In this document: positions 35,191 to 45,411 of the stretch, piece after piece
Layout of the letters: each line of letters starts with the position of its first letter
Position numbering within the stretch: the stretch's first letter is position 1
NCBI GenBank assembly: GCA_950022655.1
Contig: OX465579.1
Span: 17,149,088 to 17,213,087 of the forward strand
Length of the DNA: 64,000 nt
Origin: Alentia gelatinosa
Lineage: Eukaryota > Annelida > Polychaeta > Phyllodocida > Polynoidae
Reading direction: 5' to 3'
Made by a program: the position numbers and the translations under genes
Notes under the pieces: generated by a model
Seen by the model: the letters and a program-made list of their open reading frames with translations, nothing else
Databases searched by the model: none
What the model was told of the DNA's origin: nothing

Positions 35191-35197
35191 TATAAAT
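35191..35197 (+). promoter_or_regulatory. TATA box of the two-exon gene
   Basis: tataaat about 100 bases before the ATG at 35,295. An initiation site about 30 bases downstream would fall in aacatcacagg (35,219-35,229), leaving a short 5' UTR. Confidence 0.5.
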
Positions 35198-35294
35198 GAA
35201 CCTCATGTTGAATATCTAACATCACAGGCAGCACAGCTAGGATACTGACTACTTGCACACTTGTGAAAATCATTGTTACTACCTTTTAGTTATC

Positions 35295-36390
35295 ATGGAA
35301 ATGGGTATGATGGAAAGCCAGGAAATTCCAAACATGGCAGAAGTAAGTATTTGTCCCTTATTGTTGGGTGTTTCTTGGTTATTCTTCATGTGCTGTTATT
35401 ATATTTTGTAATGTTCTTCGATTTTCATTAGCAGTAATCTAATTCACTTTTTCCCATTTCAGTTCATGGATATGGCTGAGGAATATGACGAGGAGCAGTC
35501 ATTACCTGCTAAAAAGAAACAGAGAAAGAATGGAAATAAGAAAGTACTATCTACTAATGTACCATCTAAGAAAAGAAAAAAGACCAACCATATACCTCTG
35601 AGTGTGCTGCAGATGGTTGATAACACCCAACATGCTCCAACTGGAGATGATAACAAAGAGAACAAGCCGCCTATCATCAATAAGTCATCATTAATGAATG
35701 ATCTCAATCTCATCAACATCGATGACAACATGGAGACCGTGAATCCCATGGAGACCATGCATCCTGTCAAATCTTGTTCTTCAGCAGCCTCAAGTCCTAA
35801 ACTTCTCCGATCTTTGGCAATACCCCCAGGATTTTCAGATACTACTAACCCGTCTAATGTTACAGCAATGACAGCGAGCATAGTGACTCAGACAGCCTCC
35901 ACTCCTCCATTATCCTCACTCAAATATGGACACCCATCTGACACCGCTGTCTCCAACTCAAAAGTCAGCCATGCTTTCGTCTACTTTCACTTAAATCATG
36001 GGAGAAACCTCTGGAACTTCAAAACTGTTTTATTCTTTGGGATCAGGTTTATTCATTGATAGAGCCATTGAATCCATTCAGGAAAGAAATAGAGATGCTA
36101 CTCCCCCTCTAGTCCTTCGTCTCTCATTATGGGAAAAAAATGATATTCAAAAGAGGCAAATGACTCAAGTCTGTTACTCTGTTCCACTCACCATGGATGC
36201 CATCTATCACCTGCAAGAGAGTCTCTCCAACATCAAATTTGCCCTCAAACTCTGTGATCATAACGCACATCTCGGATATGCTTTACACTTAGGGCAACTA
36301 TTGTATGCCACTGTGGAATGTGATGATTGTTCTATGCATTTATACAAGTGGTATACTATAAAGACTGATGAGGTATCACACCCAAAGTGA
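35295..36390 (+). CDS. Unrecognised two-exon gene, basic NLS-like protein, possibly broken
   Basis: Exon 1 (35,295-35,342) encodes 16 residues (MEMGMMESQEIPNMAE) and ends at the donor gtaagt. Intron 1 (35,343-35,462, 120 bp) ends in a pyrimidine tract and cag; both borders are phase 0. Exon 2 continues FMDMAEEYDEEQSLP, then a Lys/Arg-rich stretch (AKKKQRKNG, SKKRKKTNH) that looks like a nuclear localisation signal, then a long Ser/Pro/Asn-rich low-complexity region; this frame runs to 36,059. A second ORF in another frame (35,998-36,390) encodes a compact, well-ordered segment (LVLRLSLWEKNDIQKRQ, CDHNAHLGYALHLGQLLY) preceded by TAA at 35,992. The two may be one protein split by a frameshift plus stop, or joined by an intron I cannot place. 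I do not recognise the family. A transposon-encoded origin is possible. Confidence 0.55.
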
Positions 36391-36533
36391 CAATGGAACC
36401 TACTAGGAATGGACTGAAGCTGACATGGGAACAGCTCAAGAGATTGTTATCAAGTGGTTCAAAACACTTTTTCTTGTATTCTAATTTTTTTTTAAAACCA
36501 TTGGATAACGTAGAAAACAGATAACGTATAACA

Positions 36534-36864
36534 CATTACCCCTAACCCACAACACAAAAGTAGGAGACAGATATGGGCGAATAAAATTTATTTGAATTTT
36601 ATAAGGTCCATATAAAATAAGATATTAAATATGATACAATATCTTATGGAGGAGGATATACATATGTAGATATGTTATATGAAGAAGACATATTGGTAAA
36701 TATGATGAGTACATATTTGTAGATATGTATAAGATATACATAAGGCAGATGTGATGCCTGAAAAAGGTATTACATATGTGGTATGTATTACAGGAGTACA
36801 TATGTATAATGTATAATAGTATTATGTAATACGTATATATGGTATACAATGTGTATAAAAAGCC
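36534..36864 (-). repeat. Repeat B2 of the Ngaro-like element
   Basis: 331 bp, repeated almost exactly at 37,093-37,424 (cattacccctaaccc ... gtgtataaaaagcc). It is AT-rich; apparent ORFs here are chance. Confidence 0.92.
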
Positions 36865-36900
36865 CTACGGGAGTAGGAAGAGAAAGGTGAGGGTGGGTGG

Positions 36901-37095
36901 GAGAAAAAAGGTAGTAGGTGTGAGCGGAGTGAAGAGCAGGAACAGAATGAGATAGAGCATGGGAGCGTGCTTCGCCACGTGACCTATTAGTTCACGTGAC
37001 TCGCACGCGGGGGCGCGCAGGGTGCGCTAGTAGAGGGGGATTGCGCTAGGTGGTGCAATGACCGCTCCTGACCCTACGGGCCATGAGCTACCCAT
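36901..37095 (-). repeat. Repeat A2 of the Ngaro-like element
   Basis: 195 bp, matching 41,858-42,052 with a few differences (gagcatgggagcg against gagtgtgggggcg; ggggatt against ggggagt). It contains the inner palindrome cacgtgacctattagttcac-gtg and a CG-rich block. Confidence 0.92.
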
Positions 37096-37424
37096 TACCC
37101 CTAACCCGCAACACAAAAGTAGGAGACAGATATGGGCGAATAAAATTTATTTGAATTTTATAAGGTCCATATAAAATAAGATATTAAATATGATACAATA
37201 TCTTTTGGAGGAGGATATACATATGTAGATATGTTATATGAAGAAGACATATTGGTAAATATGATGAGTACATATTTGTAGATATGTATAAGATATACAT
37301 AAGGCAGATGTGATGCCTGAAAAAGGTATTACATATGTGGTATGTATTACAGGAGTACATATGTATAATGTATAATAGTATTATGTAATACGTATATATG
37401 GTTATACAATGTGTATAAAAAGCC
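37093..37424 (-). repeat. Repeat B1 of the Ngaro-like element
   Basis: Second copy of B, lying directly between the recombinase gene and A2; it overlaps the first bases of A2. Confidence 0.92.
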
Positions 37425-37475
37425 AAAAAGGTCCATGAAGAGTTTGTGGAGAGGAGGGTGGGAGAAAAATGATGC

Positions 37476-38648
37476 TCACTCGTTAATTGATTTGAGGAGG
37501 GAATCATTCACCCGAGTGGCATCCGAGACGCGGATGTGGGCGTTAGAGCGCCACCCTCCATACCTCTGTATATCCAATTCGGGGACTCCGGCCTGGAAGG
37601 CCTGCGTCGCCGCGGCCTTTCGCAGGCTGTGCAGGGTATATGTTCTTAATGGTATCCCTGCCAGCGCGATGAGTCGGTCCCACTCTTTAGCGAGACATCG
37701 AGTCATGATGGGGGAGCGATCCTCGTTCATGAGGAAGGGATCGCGGTCGTCGGCTGTAGGAACGGCCGCGATCATCGCTCTCACTGCCCCCAGCGGGCAA
37801 GACATCCGGTCCGGGGAGGGCTGCAGAGATACGTGTTTCTCTTCTCCAACACACTGGAGGTTCTTTGCAGCCTTGATCCTCACGTCGACGTGAGTAGACG
37901 TGACTCTCACGTCTCCTCGTGTGAGGTGCCGGACCGGATCGAAGCTCTTGATGGTTGGCGGCGCGACCTCGCTCTGCCGCAGGGCGGCGAAGAACACGAG
38001 GAGGCACGCCGCTCTGGTCGACCTGTCGAGGGGCGTAGCCGTTAGTCCACCGAGGACGCCTCTGAGGGCCTCCATAGGTATAGGAGGCTTCACGTTTGGC
38101 TGGTACGCCTTGTCCCTCTTCATTGCATCTAGTGCCTGCTTGACGCGGGCATCCTCGGTTGCCGCGATGTTCCCTCCTGACAGCCGTAGGTGCGACCGTA
38201 GGTGTGACAGATGGTTGGCTACGGTCGCTGGAGAGGGGGCGTGGTCCCGGACGTACTCCAGGTACGCGGTGAGTAGGCTGACGGTCGGCTGCTGAGGGTC
38301 CACGCCCATCCTCCGGCAGAACGCGAGGTATGTAGTCACTGCGCTTCGCTGGTTGGCGACCGTGCCGGGGGCACGCGCCGCGGCCTGCCGCGCAGATGCC
38401 CTCTGTTGGAGACAGCGTAGCGCCGGATCTGCAGTAAAGCCGGAGGACAGGCACAAATGAGGCGTGGTTACATGGAGCGACAGCTCTGAGGTTAAGTTAG
38501 GACATGTAAAAAGCAGCTTTAGAATAGTCACTGGAGGTGAGGTGCGACCGGCTGAGGGCGTCGGCGACCGAGTTGAGGACCCCCGGTATGTGGGTGTATA
38601 CCAGTTCGACCTGGAGTTTGGCCTGCACCATCCAGGCCTGGCGGGCAC
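37476..38648 (-). pseudogene. Ngaro-like tyrosine recombinase, catalytic Tyr replaced
   Basis: The conserved part is the C-terminal ~300 residues. It has a core-binding domain (SAVTTYLAFCRRMGVDP, VANHLSHLRSHLRLSG), then the catalytic domain with Arg I in FFAALRQSEV, the H-x-x-R box in LHSLRKAAAT, and the terminal box GGWRSNAHIR followed by Val. In tyrosine recombinases of this class the nucleophile Tyr stands eight residues after the Trp; here that codon (37,527-37,529 complement) is gtc, Val. If the frame is right the enzyme cannot form the covalent DNA intermediate. The first ~90 residues overlap the RNase H gene in another frame and may not be translated. It would integrate the circular element copy. 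Confidence 0.85.
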
Positions 38649-40597
38649 ACTCCGCCAGCACCTTGTTCCGTGCCCGCCCCGATGTCAGTGCCTGGACGGT
38701 GCCCATGTTGTCGCGTCCCCCGGTCCCGGTCGGTCAGGAACGTGTTGAGGGTGTATATCGTGTTGAGGGCTTCCAGTTCCGATATACAATTCACCGGGTC
38801 AGCAACCGGGCACACCTGGGCGGAGTAGGCCAGGCAGCCATCGGTGCCTCCGACCCCGGTGAGGCAGGCGTCAACGGTAATGCATTTCGTCGGGGGGCCC
38901 CTGGGAATCAAGGCACGCCCGTTCCAACCCTCCGCAAACCTAGAGAACCAGTCGAGGTCCTGCCGCATGTCCGAGGAGATGTTGAGGTAGAACCCGGACA
39001 TCCCACGCAGTGCCTCCAGCAGCTTGCTCACGAAGGGCCTTGCCGGGCGGATGCACTTCGCCACGTGGAGGATTTTCCCCAGCACCGACTGGAGTTGCCG
39101 CTTGGTGAGTGAGCGCTTCCGCGCGACGGCCGCGACGTGCTGCCGGACGTCCTGGAGTTTGTCCTCGGGCACCGACAGAGTCATGTTTCGGGCATCGATG
39201 TTGATGCCCAGCCAACGGACGACCTGCGACGGCTCCTGGGCCTTGTCCCGGGCCTCGGGCAACCCTAGCTCGCGGAAGAGCTCCCGAGCGGTCGCGAAGT
39301 CGGCGGCGGCTTTCTCCTTTGACGACGATAGCAGGATCAGGTCGTCGAGGTACATGGCCGCCTCCACCCCCTTTCCGGCGAGGATCTCCACTATCGTATC
39401 TGCAACACACTGCATGTGCTACGAGGACGCGCGGGCACCGAACGGCATCGCCGTATCGCAGTAGTACCCGCCGTCCCACATGAAACACAGGAGGGGCCAG
39501 TCGAGGGGGTCACACCGGAAATTCTTATAGGCCCTCGCGATGTCGATGGAGGCCATGTAGCTCGAGGGACCCGATCGCAGGAGACGGGAGACGAAACCGT
39601 CGATGGTGGGGAGAGTGTGCTCCCTCTCCTCCCCGTACACAGAGTTCTTCCTTACGTAGGCGTTGACACTCCGCTCCCGGGGGAAGGTCATGTCCGTTAT
39701 CACCCTCCGGGCATCGGAGTCCCGTTTCTCCCGCGACATCAGGGGAGAGACGTGGCACCACGGAGTGAACGGGGCCTCGGCGAGCGGCCCGAGTAGATTG
39801 GAGAAGGAGAGCTCCTTAGCAACAAACTTGCTTACCTCTGTGGGAAAAGCCGTAGCGCTGGGATGATTTGGGACCCCCTGGGTATCGGTCGCGGGTCCCA
39901 GGTATCCGAGGGGGAATCCATACCGTATGAATCCCAGCAGCTCCCGCTTCCCCTCCATCGCCGTGAGGTACTTCTCCCACGCCCATAGCCGTAAGTCCGT
40001 GGGTAGAGTTATCTTGCTACACAGCGCATTTGGGAGCCCGGTTGCCCGCACGGCCCGGTATATGTGGCCGTGCGCCGGCCGTGCGCTGTCGTCCATCTCC
40101 GGCCACTGTTGGCGGCGGTGTAGCATAAAGGCCTCCGGGTCCGTACGAGTCCCGGCGGTCACGATGCCCGTGCGGCAGATCTCCTCCAGTGCATTGAAGT
40201 CCAGGGTGCTGGGGTCTGCCGGGCCGCTGGGGTCGGCCACGCTGTCGGAGGGTAGACCCGGGAGGGCGACGCCAACCGGGCCGGCCACATGTCCGGGTGC
40301 TTTGTTGTTGTTATTGCCGACCGTCCCCTCCTCACGTGGTGGGGCGGCCGCAGTAGCTATGACGTCACGTGTCTCCTGCCTCCCGCCCCCACCACACGTG
40401 GCGGGTGCTCCAGAGGGGGGTGTATCCGGGCAGGAGCGACTGACCACCTCGGCCCACGTGGCCGGAGGCCGTTTCCTGTCCGTTGTTGTTACACGTGTTT
40501 GTGGTTGTGTGATCTCACGTGTGCCGCTTCCTGTGTCCGCAGGGGTGCGGGGTGTAGGCACACGTGAGCATCCTGTTGTGGGGTGCGCTCCGATCAC
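38497..40597 (-). pseudogene. Ngaro-like RT-RNase H, one stop and one frameshift
   Basis: The minus ORF 40,597-39,419 has a Pro/Gly/Thr-rich N-terminus, then RT motifs RVITDMTFPRERSVNAYV, ASIDIARAYKNFRCD and MPFGARASS. TAG at 39,419-39,421 follows, and the same frame continues (39,415-38,528) with MYLDDLILL (YLDD at 39,341-39,352), WLGINID, and RNase H start CITVDACLTGVGG and ISELEALNTIYTL. Near 38,715 the frame shifts; the rest of RNase H lies in ORF 38,706-38,497 (LVYTHIPGVLNSVADALSR). It copies element RNA into DNA in the intact form. The opening codon overlaps the gag stop (TGA 40,594-40,596), so translation probably needs frameshifting or reinitiation. Confidence 0.87.
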
Positions 40598-41754
40598 TCG
40601 CGGGGCGCACCGTGCCCGTTTTTTGCCGCCGGCTGACCGCCGTGTTGGTAGAGGGCATCCGGTCCGGGGTCGGCCGCCCTCAACGTATATCCGGCCTGTG
40701 GGGTGTACGCCACTTGGGCCGCCCGCCGGGCCGCTGGGGCTTGGGGGGCTTGCTGGCTGTCGTACCCCATGGTGTAACCCAGCTTGCGGTTACAGGCATG
40801 GAGCGAATGCCCGCACTGCTTTCCCACAGAATCGCAATACGAGCATATATGGACCCACTTGATGTGCCCGTCCTCGTGGCTGCTCCTGTGGCGACACCCC
40901 CGGTCCGCATTGAATTGTCTGCATGGCAATTCCCTCGAGCGTGACTTGCTCCCGCTATCCGCTCCCCCGGTCTGGGTCCTGGTCGTCATCGCGAGTCGGA
41001 CCTGCTCTTCCTGTATCAGCGCATAATCCAACCAGCCCATCCTCCCGGTCTCGACCTGGTCGAAAATGAATTGGCTCCATCTCCTCACGCCGGCCCACGG
41101 CCGGGACTGCGCGTCGATGGACACCTGGTGAAGGTGCTTACACATGTGGTCCCTGTCCTCGGGCTCTACGGCTCTGTGATCCCCCAGTAGCCCCAGAAAC
41201 GCGCTCACGTATTCCATAGGTCCCAGGGACCCCGTCACCTCCAGTTTCTGCGCAAGGGTATACACCCCCTCACGGTCGATAAACATGTACGGCTTGCTGG
41301 TAAGCCTAGCGATATTTAAATCAGAATGGAGCTAACCGGCCGTCCTATCGTGTTTTATCGCCTCCAGGTCGAGCTCGCGCTGGATGTACGAGTCTGTCCC
41401 GTACCTCTCCCGTAGCTGTTGCGGTGCGGGCAAAACACGTGCCGCCTGGTCCTCGGCCCAGTCCTGTGTCCGTCTCTCAGTGGCAGATTGAATGGTTGGC
41501 AGTCTAGACGCTGCCTCCGGTGCCCTCTACTCGGCTAAGCGGTTGATGGCGGCCAGTACGCCGCTGATCTGAGTCTTCACGTCCTCTTTCATGGCCGCGA
41601 GGCCTACCTCAACGGCCACGAGGCGGGTGGTTTTCACGCTCCCGACCTCGGAGGCCGATTCCACGTGCTCGTCGGACGGCCGCATGGTCGACTCCGACAA
41701 AACCTCCTGAGCCTGAGACGTGCTCGGTCCCGCTCGCGTTTTAGGCATTTTCAC
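40594..41754 (-). pseudogene. Ngaro-like gag, two in-frame stops
   Basis: The first segment (41,754-41,527) is 75 residues ending in a heptad-like helix (LAAMKEDVKTQISGVLAAI). TAG at 41,527-41,529 is followed in the same frame by further coding-like sequence up to a second TAG at 41,332-41,334, and then the open segment 41,286-40,594. That last segment holds a Cys/His-rich block (CRQFNADRGC, HICSYCDSVGKQCGHSLHACN) that looks like a zinc-binding nucleic-acid module, then a Gln/Ala/Pro-rich tail. Assignment as gag rests on position and the Cys/His block. Confidence 0.7.
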
Positions 41755-41857
41755 GTGAACCTGTTTTCCTGCTAACCCGTACTTTTAAACTATTGCCCTG
41801 ACGGCCTCGGACCGATACCCGTGGAGTATGCGGTGCCGCGAACAGCGTAGAGCCAAG

Positions 41858-42052
41858 GAGAAAAAAGGTAGTAGGTGTGAGCGGAGTGAAGAGCAGGAAC
41901 AGAATGAGATAGAGTGTGGGGGCGTGCTTCGCCACGTGACCTATTAGTTCACGTGACTCGCACGCGGGGGCGCGCAGGGTGCGCTAGTAGAGGGGGAGTG
42001 CGCTAGGTGGTGCAATGACCGCTCCTGACCCTACGGGCCATGAGCTACCCAT
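41858..42052 (-). repeat. Repeat A1 of the Ngaro-like element
   Basis: 195 bp, the 5' terminal repeat on the element's own strand, copy of 36,901-37,095. Beyond 42,052 the sequence returns to AT-rich flanking DNA. Confidence 0.92.
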
Positions 42053-44505
42053 TTTTAGGTCTGTTTTGGCGATAATAACTTTAATTCTAACATTTTAAAT
42101 GAAAATATACATTAAATATTATCAAGTAACTTGAGACTTGTGGAAAATAAAATAAGCTTATCTATACAATCATCTGGTCCTATGATATCTGGATAACGTA
42201 GAAAACATCCTTAAATAGCACTCTCCCTTTTAGAAAGTTATTTTGTTGATATTTTCCAGGTTATAAAGAGAAAAAGATTATAATTTCTCATGTGTTTTCT
42301 CTAGGTGTTATATGAATGAAAGATACACTTATTTCACTAAAACACATAAATATTAATTTTCTGTTGCTTTGAGAAGTTGGATAACGTAGAAAACATGATT
42401 TAGTGAGACAAATTTCATTTAGAAAAATATGGTTCATGGATTTACCCAAAATGATAATATTTCTATCCAGGAATACTGCCCAGTTGTACTGATTGATTGG
42501 AAACATCAATTGATGCAGTAGTAATTATGTGGATCTGCACAAAACTAGCCTGAAATAGGTAGCATGGAGGTGGGACAAAAATGGTACACTTTTCGTGAGC
42601 CTTACCCATATACACTGCATGAAGACCACCATTTTATCTATATTTATTATATATATACGCCATCGCGGGAGTGCATTTATCCTACCCCTAATAAAAAAAC
42701 GCCATAGACTTAACATTGGCAAATTCTATGTGGCAGGCCATGACATAGTTTAAAATATCAACTCCATCAGTCGCCAGTTCCAGATATCACCTTCATCAGC
42801 CAGCCCTTTAGGTTCACTTATAAAGACATCTATAAGTTTCCCCTCATAGCTTGGCCGTACAAATAAACAAACTACAAGACATTACTGTCATTCATATAGC
42901 CGAACTCTCCAGCAGGTCCCTTGATGCATACTATTGTACGATCAGTGGAGTGACTGCCTTCCATCTCGTCTCCAGCTTAATTTATACTCAAACATCAACC
43001 ACAGAGGGGAAGCCCCCTCACTTTGTGTCGTGATACATGGCGTCAGCCTGAACAGATGGGACGTGGCTGTGACGTCTGTTTGCACCCACCTACACATCAT
43101 AAAGCAGGACTTGACATTTTATATACAGATACAGAAAATCTACATTTAAACCAAAGCCAACAAGTCTATGGAAGAATTTCAATATTCTTCATTCAATATT
43201 AACCTAGATGCATCTTCCCGCATCATAATCAATATACCAATCAATTATTTTAGCTCAAAATTACATATAACATTCCCCCAAGTACATAAACTGATCTGTC
43301 CTTCCAGTAGACAGCTCATGCTCCCGTGGATACACTCTGTAGCTAGTATGTAATTTGTACAGACACTATATTTAGCATCATACAGCATAAATAGGCCTAA
43401 TCATCTAAATCATTACATAGTATTCAAGGAAATACATTCTACTTTGATATGCCTTACAATTAATTAGCCACCAAAGCTTCCAACACATTGATTTTAAGTT
43501 CGGATTGAACTCCTACAAAAATAACTTAACATTAGAAATAGCTTGTCATTCAGACCTACCCCCTTTTCGGAAGTCAAACCCTTCCCGTGATGTTTCTCTG
43601 AATCCCATAAACCTCAGTTCTCAGGGTGTCCACCAGGTGGGGTGTCAGACTGGTTTCCACCTGCCTCTCCGGAAGAGGGGTGCTTCCATCCTCACCTGCC
43701 CCTCACACCTTCCGACCCTATCTTCATTCAGATCCGGGAATAGGGCAGGTGGTCATGGTCACCGCCCACAGGGTCCTCCCCCACATCCTCCTTAGACATC
43801 GGAAGGTGATGGTATTTTATGGCCTGGTGAGAGCAGCCCCCTTTTATCAACTACAGTTAAATTACCCTGCACTCACACTTGACCTCACCTGACCTTGGTG
43901 AGGATGAACGCACAGAGTACACTCAAGGTTTTCACCTAAATGTATAGATACAAATATCTATAGAAACTAAATACAGGACTAAATATGATTCCTGACTAAA
44001 ATATAAGGCTAGAATAGCTCTAATATTTTACAATAGTGTTTTTATGTCACTATAGAGTAATAAAAAAAAATTGGCCAATCAGAGACCAGGATGTCAGCTT
44101 AGTGGCTTGCTCTGACATTAACAAGTACCTGGTAGCGAACGGATATCCGGCACTCATTTAAGGTTGGTCGTTGAGTCGATATTTATATTTTAGTAATTTA
44201 AGTATTGACTTGTTTTCATATATACAGTAAAGTGAACCGCCAATTAGGGGAATAATTTTCAAAATAAATTATCATATGCATCATCATTGCTGATGGATGT
44301 TTCACTTCTTGTCTACATCAAAGGATGAACAATTTATACATTTATCCTACCCCTAATATAAAATCCCATAGGCTTAACATTGAGTTTCCGTATGCTATGC
44401 TGACTGTTATACAGTCTTATATGCCACTAGTGGCGTACAGAATTGTTATCAAGTAATATTCTAAAATCGAGGAGACATGGTAGGATAAAATCAAAACTTG
44501 ATTTG

Positions 44506-44625
44506 TTTTAATCTTGGCCACCGCATGCCACTCCTAGAGTTTTGGCTTCGGACTTCACTCGGCTTCGCCTCATGAAGTCACTATGCCAAACTCCAGTCGT
44601 GCCATACGGTGGCCAAGACTAAAAC
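44506..44625. repeat. Palindromic element (about 55-bp arms)
   Basis: The left arm, beginning ttttaatcttggccaccgca, pairs with the right arm ending ggtggccaagactaaaa. The inner parts gttttggcttcggacttcac and tgaagtcactatgccaaac also pair, with mismatches. Likely a MITE core. Confidence 0.7.
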
Positions 44626-44692
44626 TCATCCAGTTTTACGATAGTACTATACAGAAACTGGCTTACTGTCCTTGTATGTCAGGGATATGTGG

Positions 44693-44759
44693 TAAAATAA
44701 GTAATCAGATACATACCGATGCCAAAGGTAGAGGAATGTATCTGATCCATGATTTTACT
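44693..44759. repeat. Hairpin, about 23-bp arms
   Basis: gtaaaataagtaatcagata-cat and atgtatctgatccatgat-tttac pair with three or four mismatches around a 21-base loop. Confidence 0.55.
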
Positions 44760-45411
44760 TTTTAGAATCTTAATTTTTTTCTCCATAATTTGAGCTTCGC
44801 TCTCTTGCTTCGCTATCTTTATTTTCATTATTTTTCCACAGAGTATGTTAAACATGTGAGTTTCCCTCGTAGTTTACATGTGACTATTCCTCGTATTTTA
44901 AAAGAGTCAATCCAATGTAGTCAAATGTGAAGCAATCTTCTAGGATGATTTGTTTGACATAGACCCTATAGAGGTATCCCATAATTCAGTCTGTTTACAG
45001 GATCCGGTGTTTGCTAGTTGCCGTCGTTGTATGGTGAAAGACCCATAAACCACAATTATTGCAGTTTAACGGTTTTCATAGATCTTCAAATTGGAAATCT
45101 GAAATAGAAATTTCAGCTATTTCTACAAGTAAATCCCAAATTATATTTAGTTTTTCCCAATTATAAAGTGGAAAACTGTGGTTCATGCGGCCGTGATGCA
45201 GCCAACCTTTACTTACCCGGGGCGAAAATAGGGAGTTTAATAACCTCTGGAGGGTCTATTCACACACAACACCATTGGAGAGTTTCAGGGAGTCACTGAT
45301 ATCCTATAGCGGTTTACTACAGACCAGGGACCTGTTTCACTAGTCCTGTGACAACCCTTGTTGGTCTCTGCGACACAAGGGCAGGTAGCGTTTCAATACT
45401 CCTGTGACAAC

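Larger units (their letters stand above)
36534..42052 (-). mobile_element. Ngaro-like tyrosine-recombinase retrotransposon with split direct repeats
   Basis: Reading the minus strand: repeat A1 (42,052-41,858), gag (41,754-40,594), RT-RNase H (40,597-38,497), tyrosine recombinase (38,648-37,476), repeat B1 (37,424-37,093), A2 (37,095-36,901), B2 (36,864-36,534). The order A1-ORFs-B1-A2-B2 is the split-direct-repeat layout of Ngaro/PAT-type elements; DIRS1-type has inverted ends. No target duplication is evident, as expected for recombinase-mediated integration. The coding part is strikingly GC-rich compared with its surroundings. All three genes carry breaks or a lost residue. Confidence 0.9.
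42053..45323. other. Gene-free stretch with several small repeats
   Basis: No supported gene. The word ggataacgtagaaaaca occurs at 42,191 and 42,379, and once more at 36,503 on the far side of the Ngaro-like element. Dispersed repeat R4 (accaccattttat, ccatcgcggga/gaagtgcat) is at 42,620-42,720 and again at 55,840-55,915; its neighbour tttatcctacccctaat recurs at 44,341. Two hairpins lie at 44,506-44,625 and 44,693-44,759. 43,505-43,900 is GC-richer but shows no convincing exon. Confidence 0.45.

Noticed and set aside
35459..35881. 140-codon minus ORF opposite the two-exon gene
   Set aside because: The plus strand has a TATA box, start, intron with consensus borders and NLS; the minus ORF has none of these.
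37687..40944. Long plus- and minus-strand ORFs overlapping the Ngaro-like genes
   Set aside because: They are shadows caused by high GC; only the minus frames described carry RT, RNase H and recombinase motifs.
43505..43900. Exon of a host gene in a GC-richer patch
   Set aside because: No homology I recognise, two overlapping frames of equal quality and no clear splice sites.
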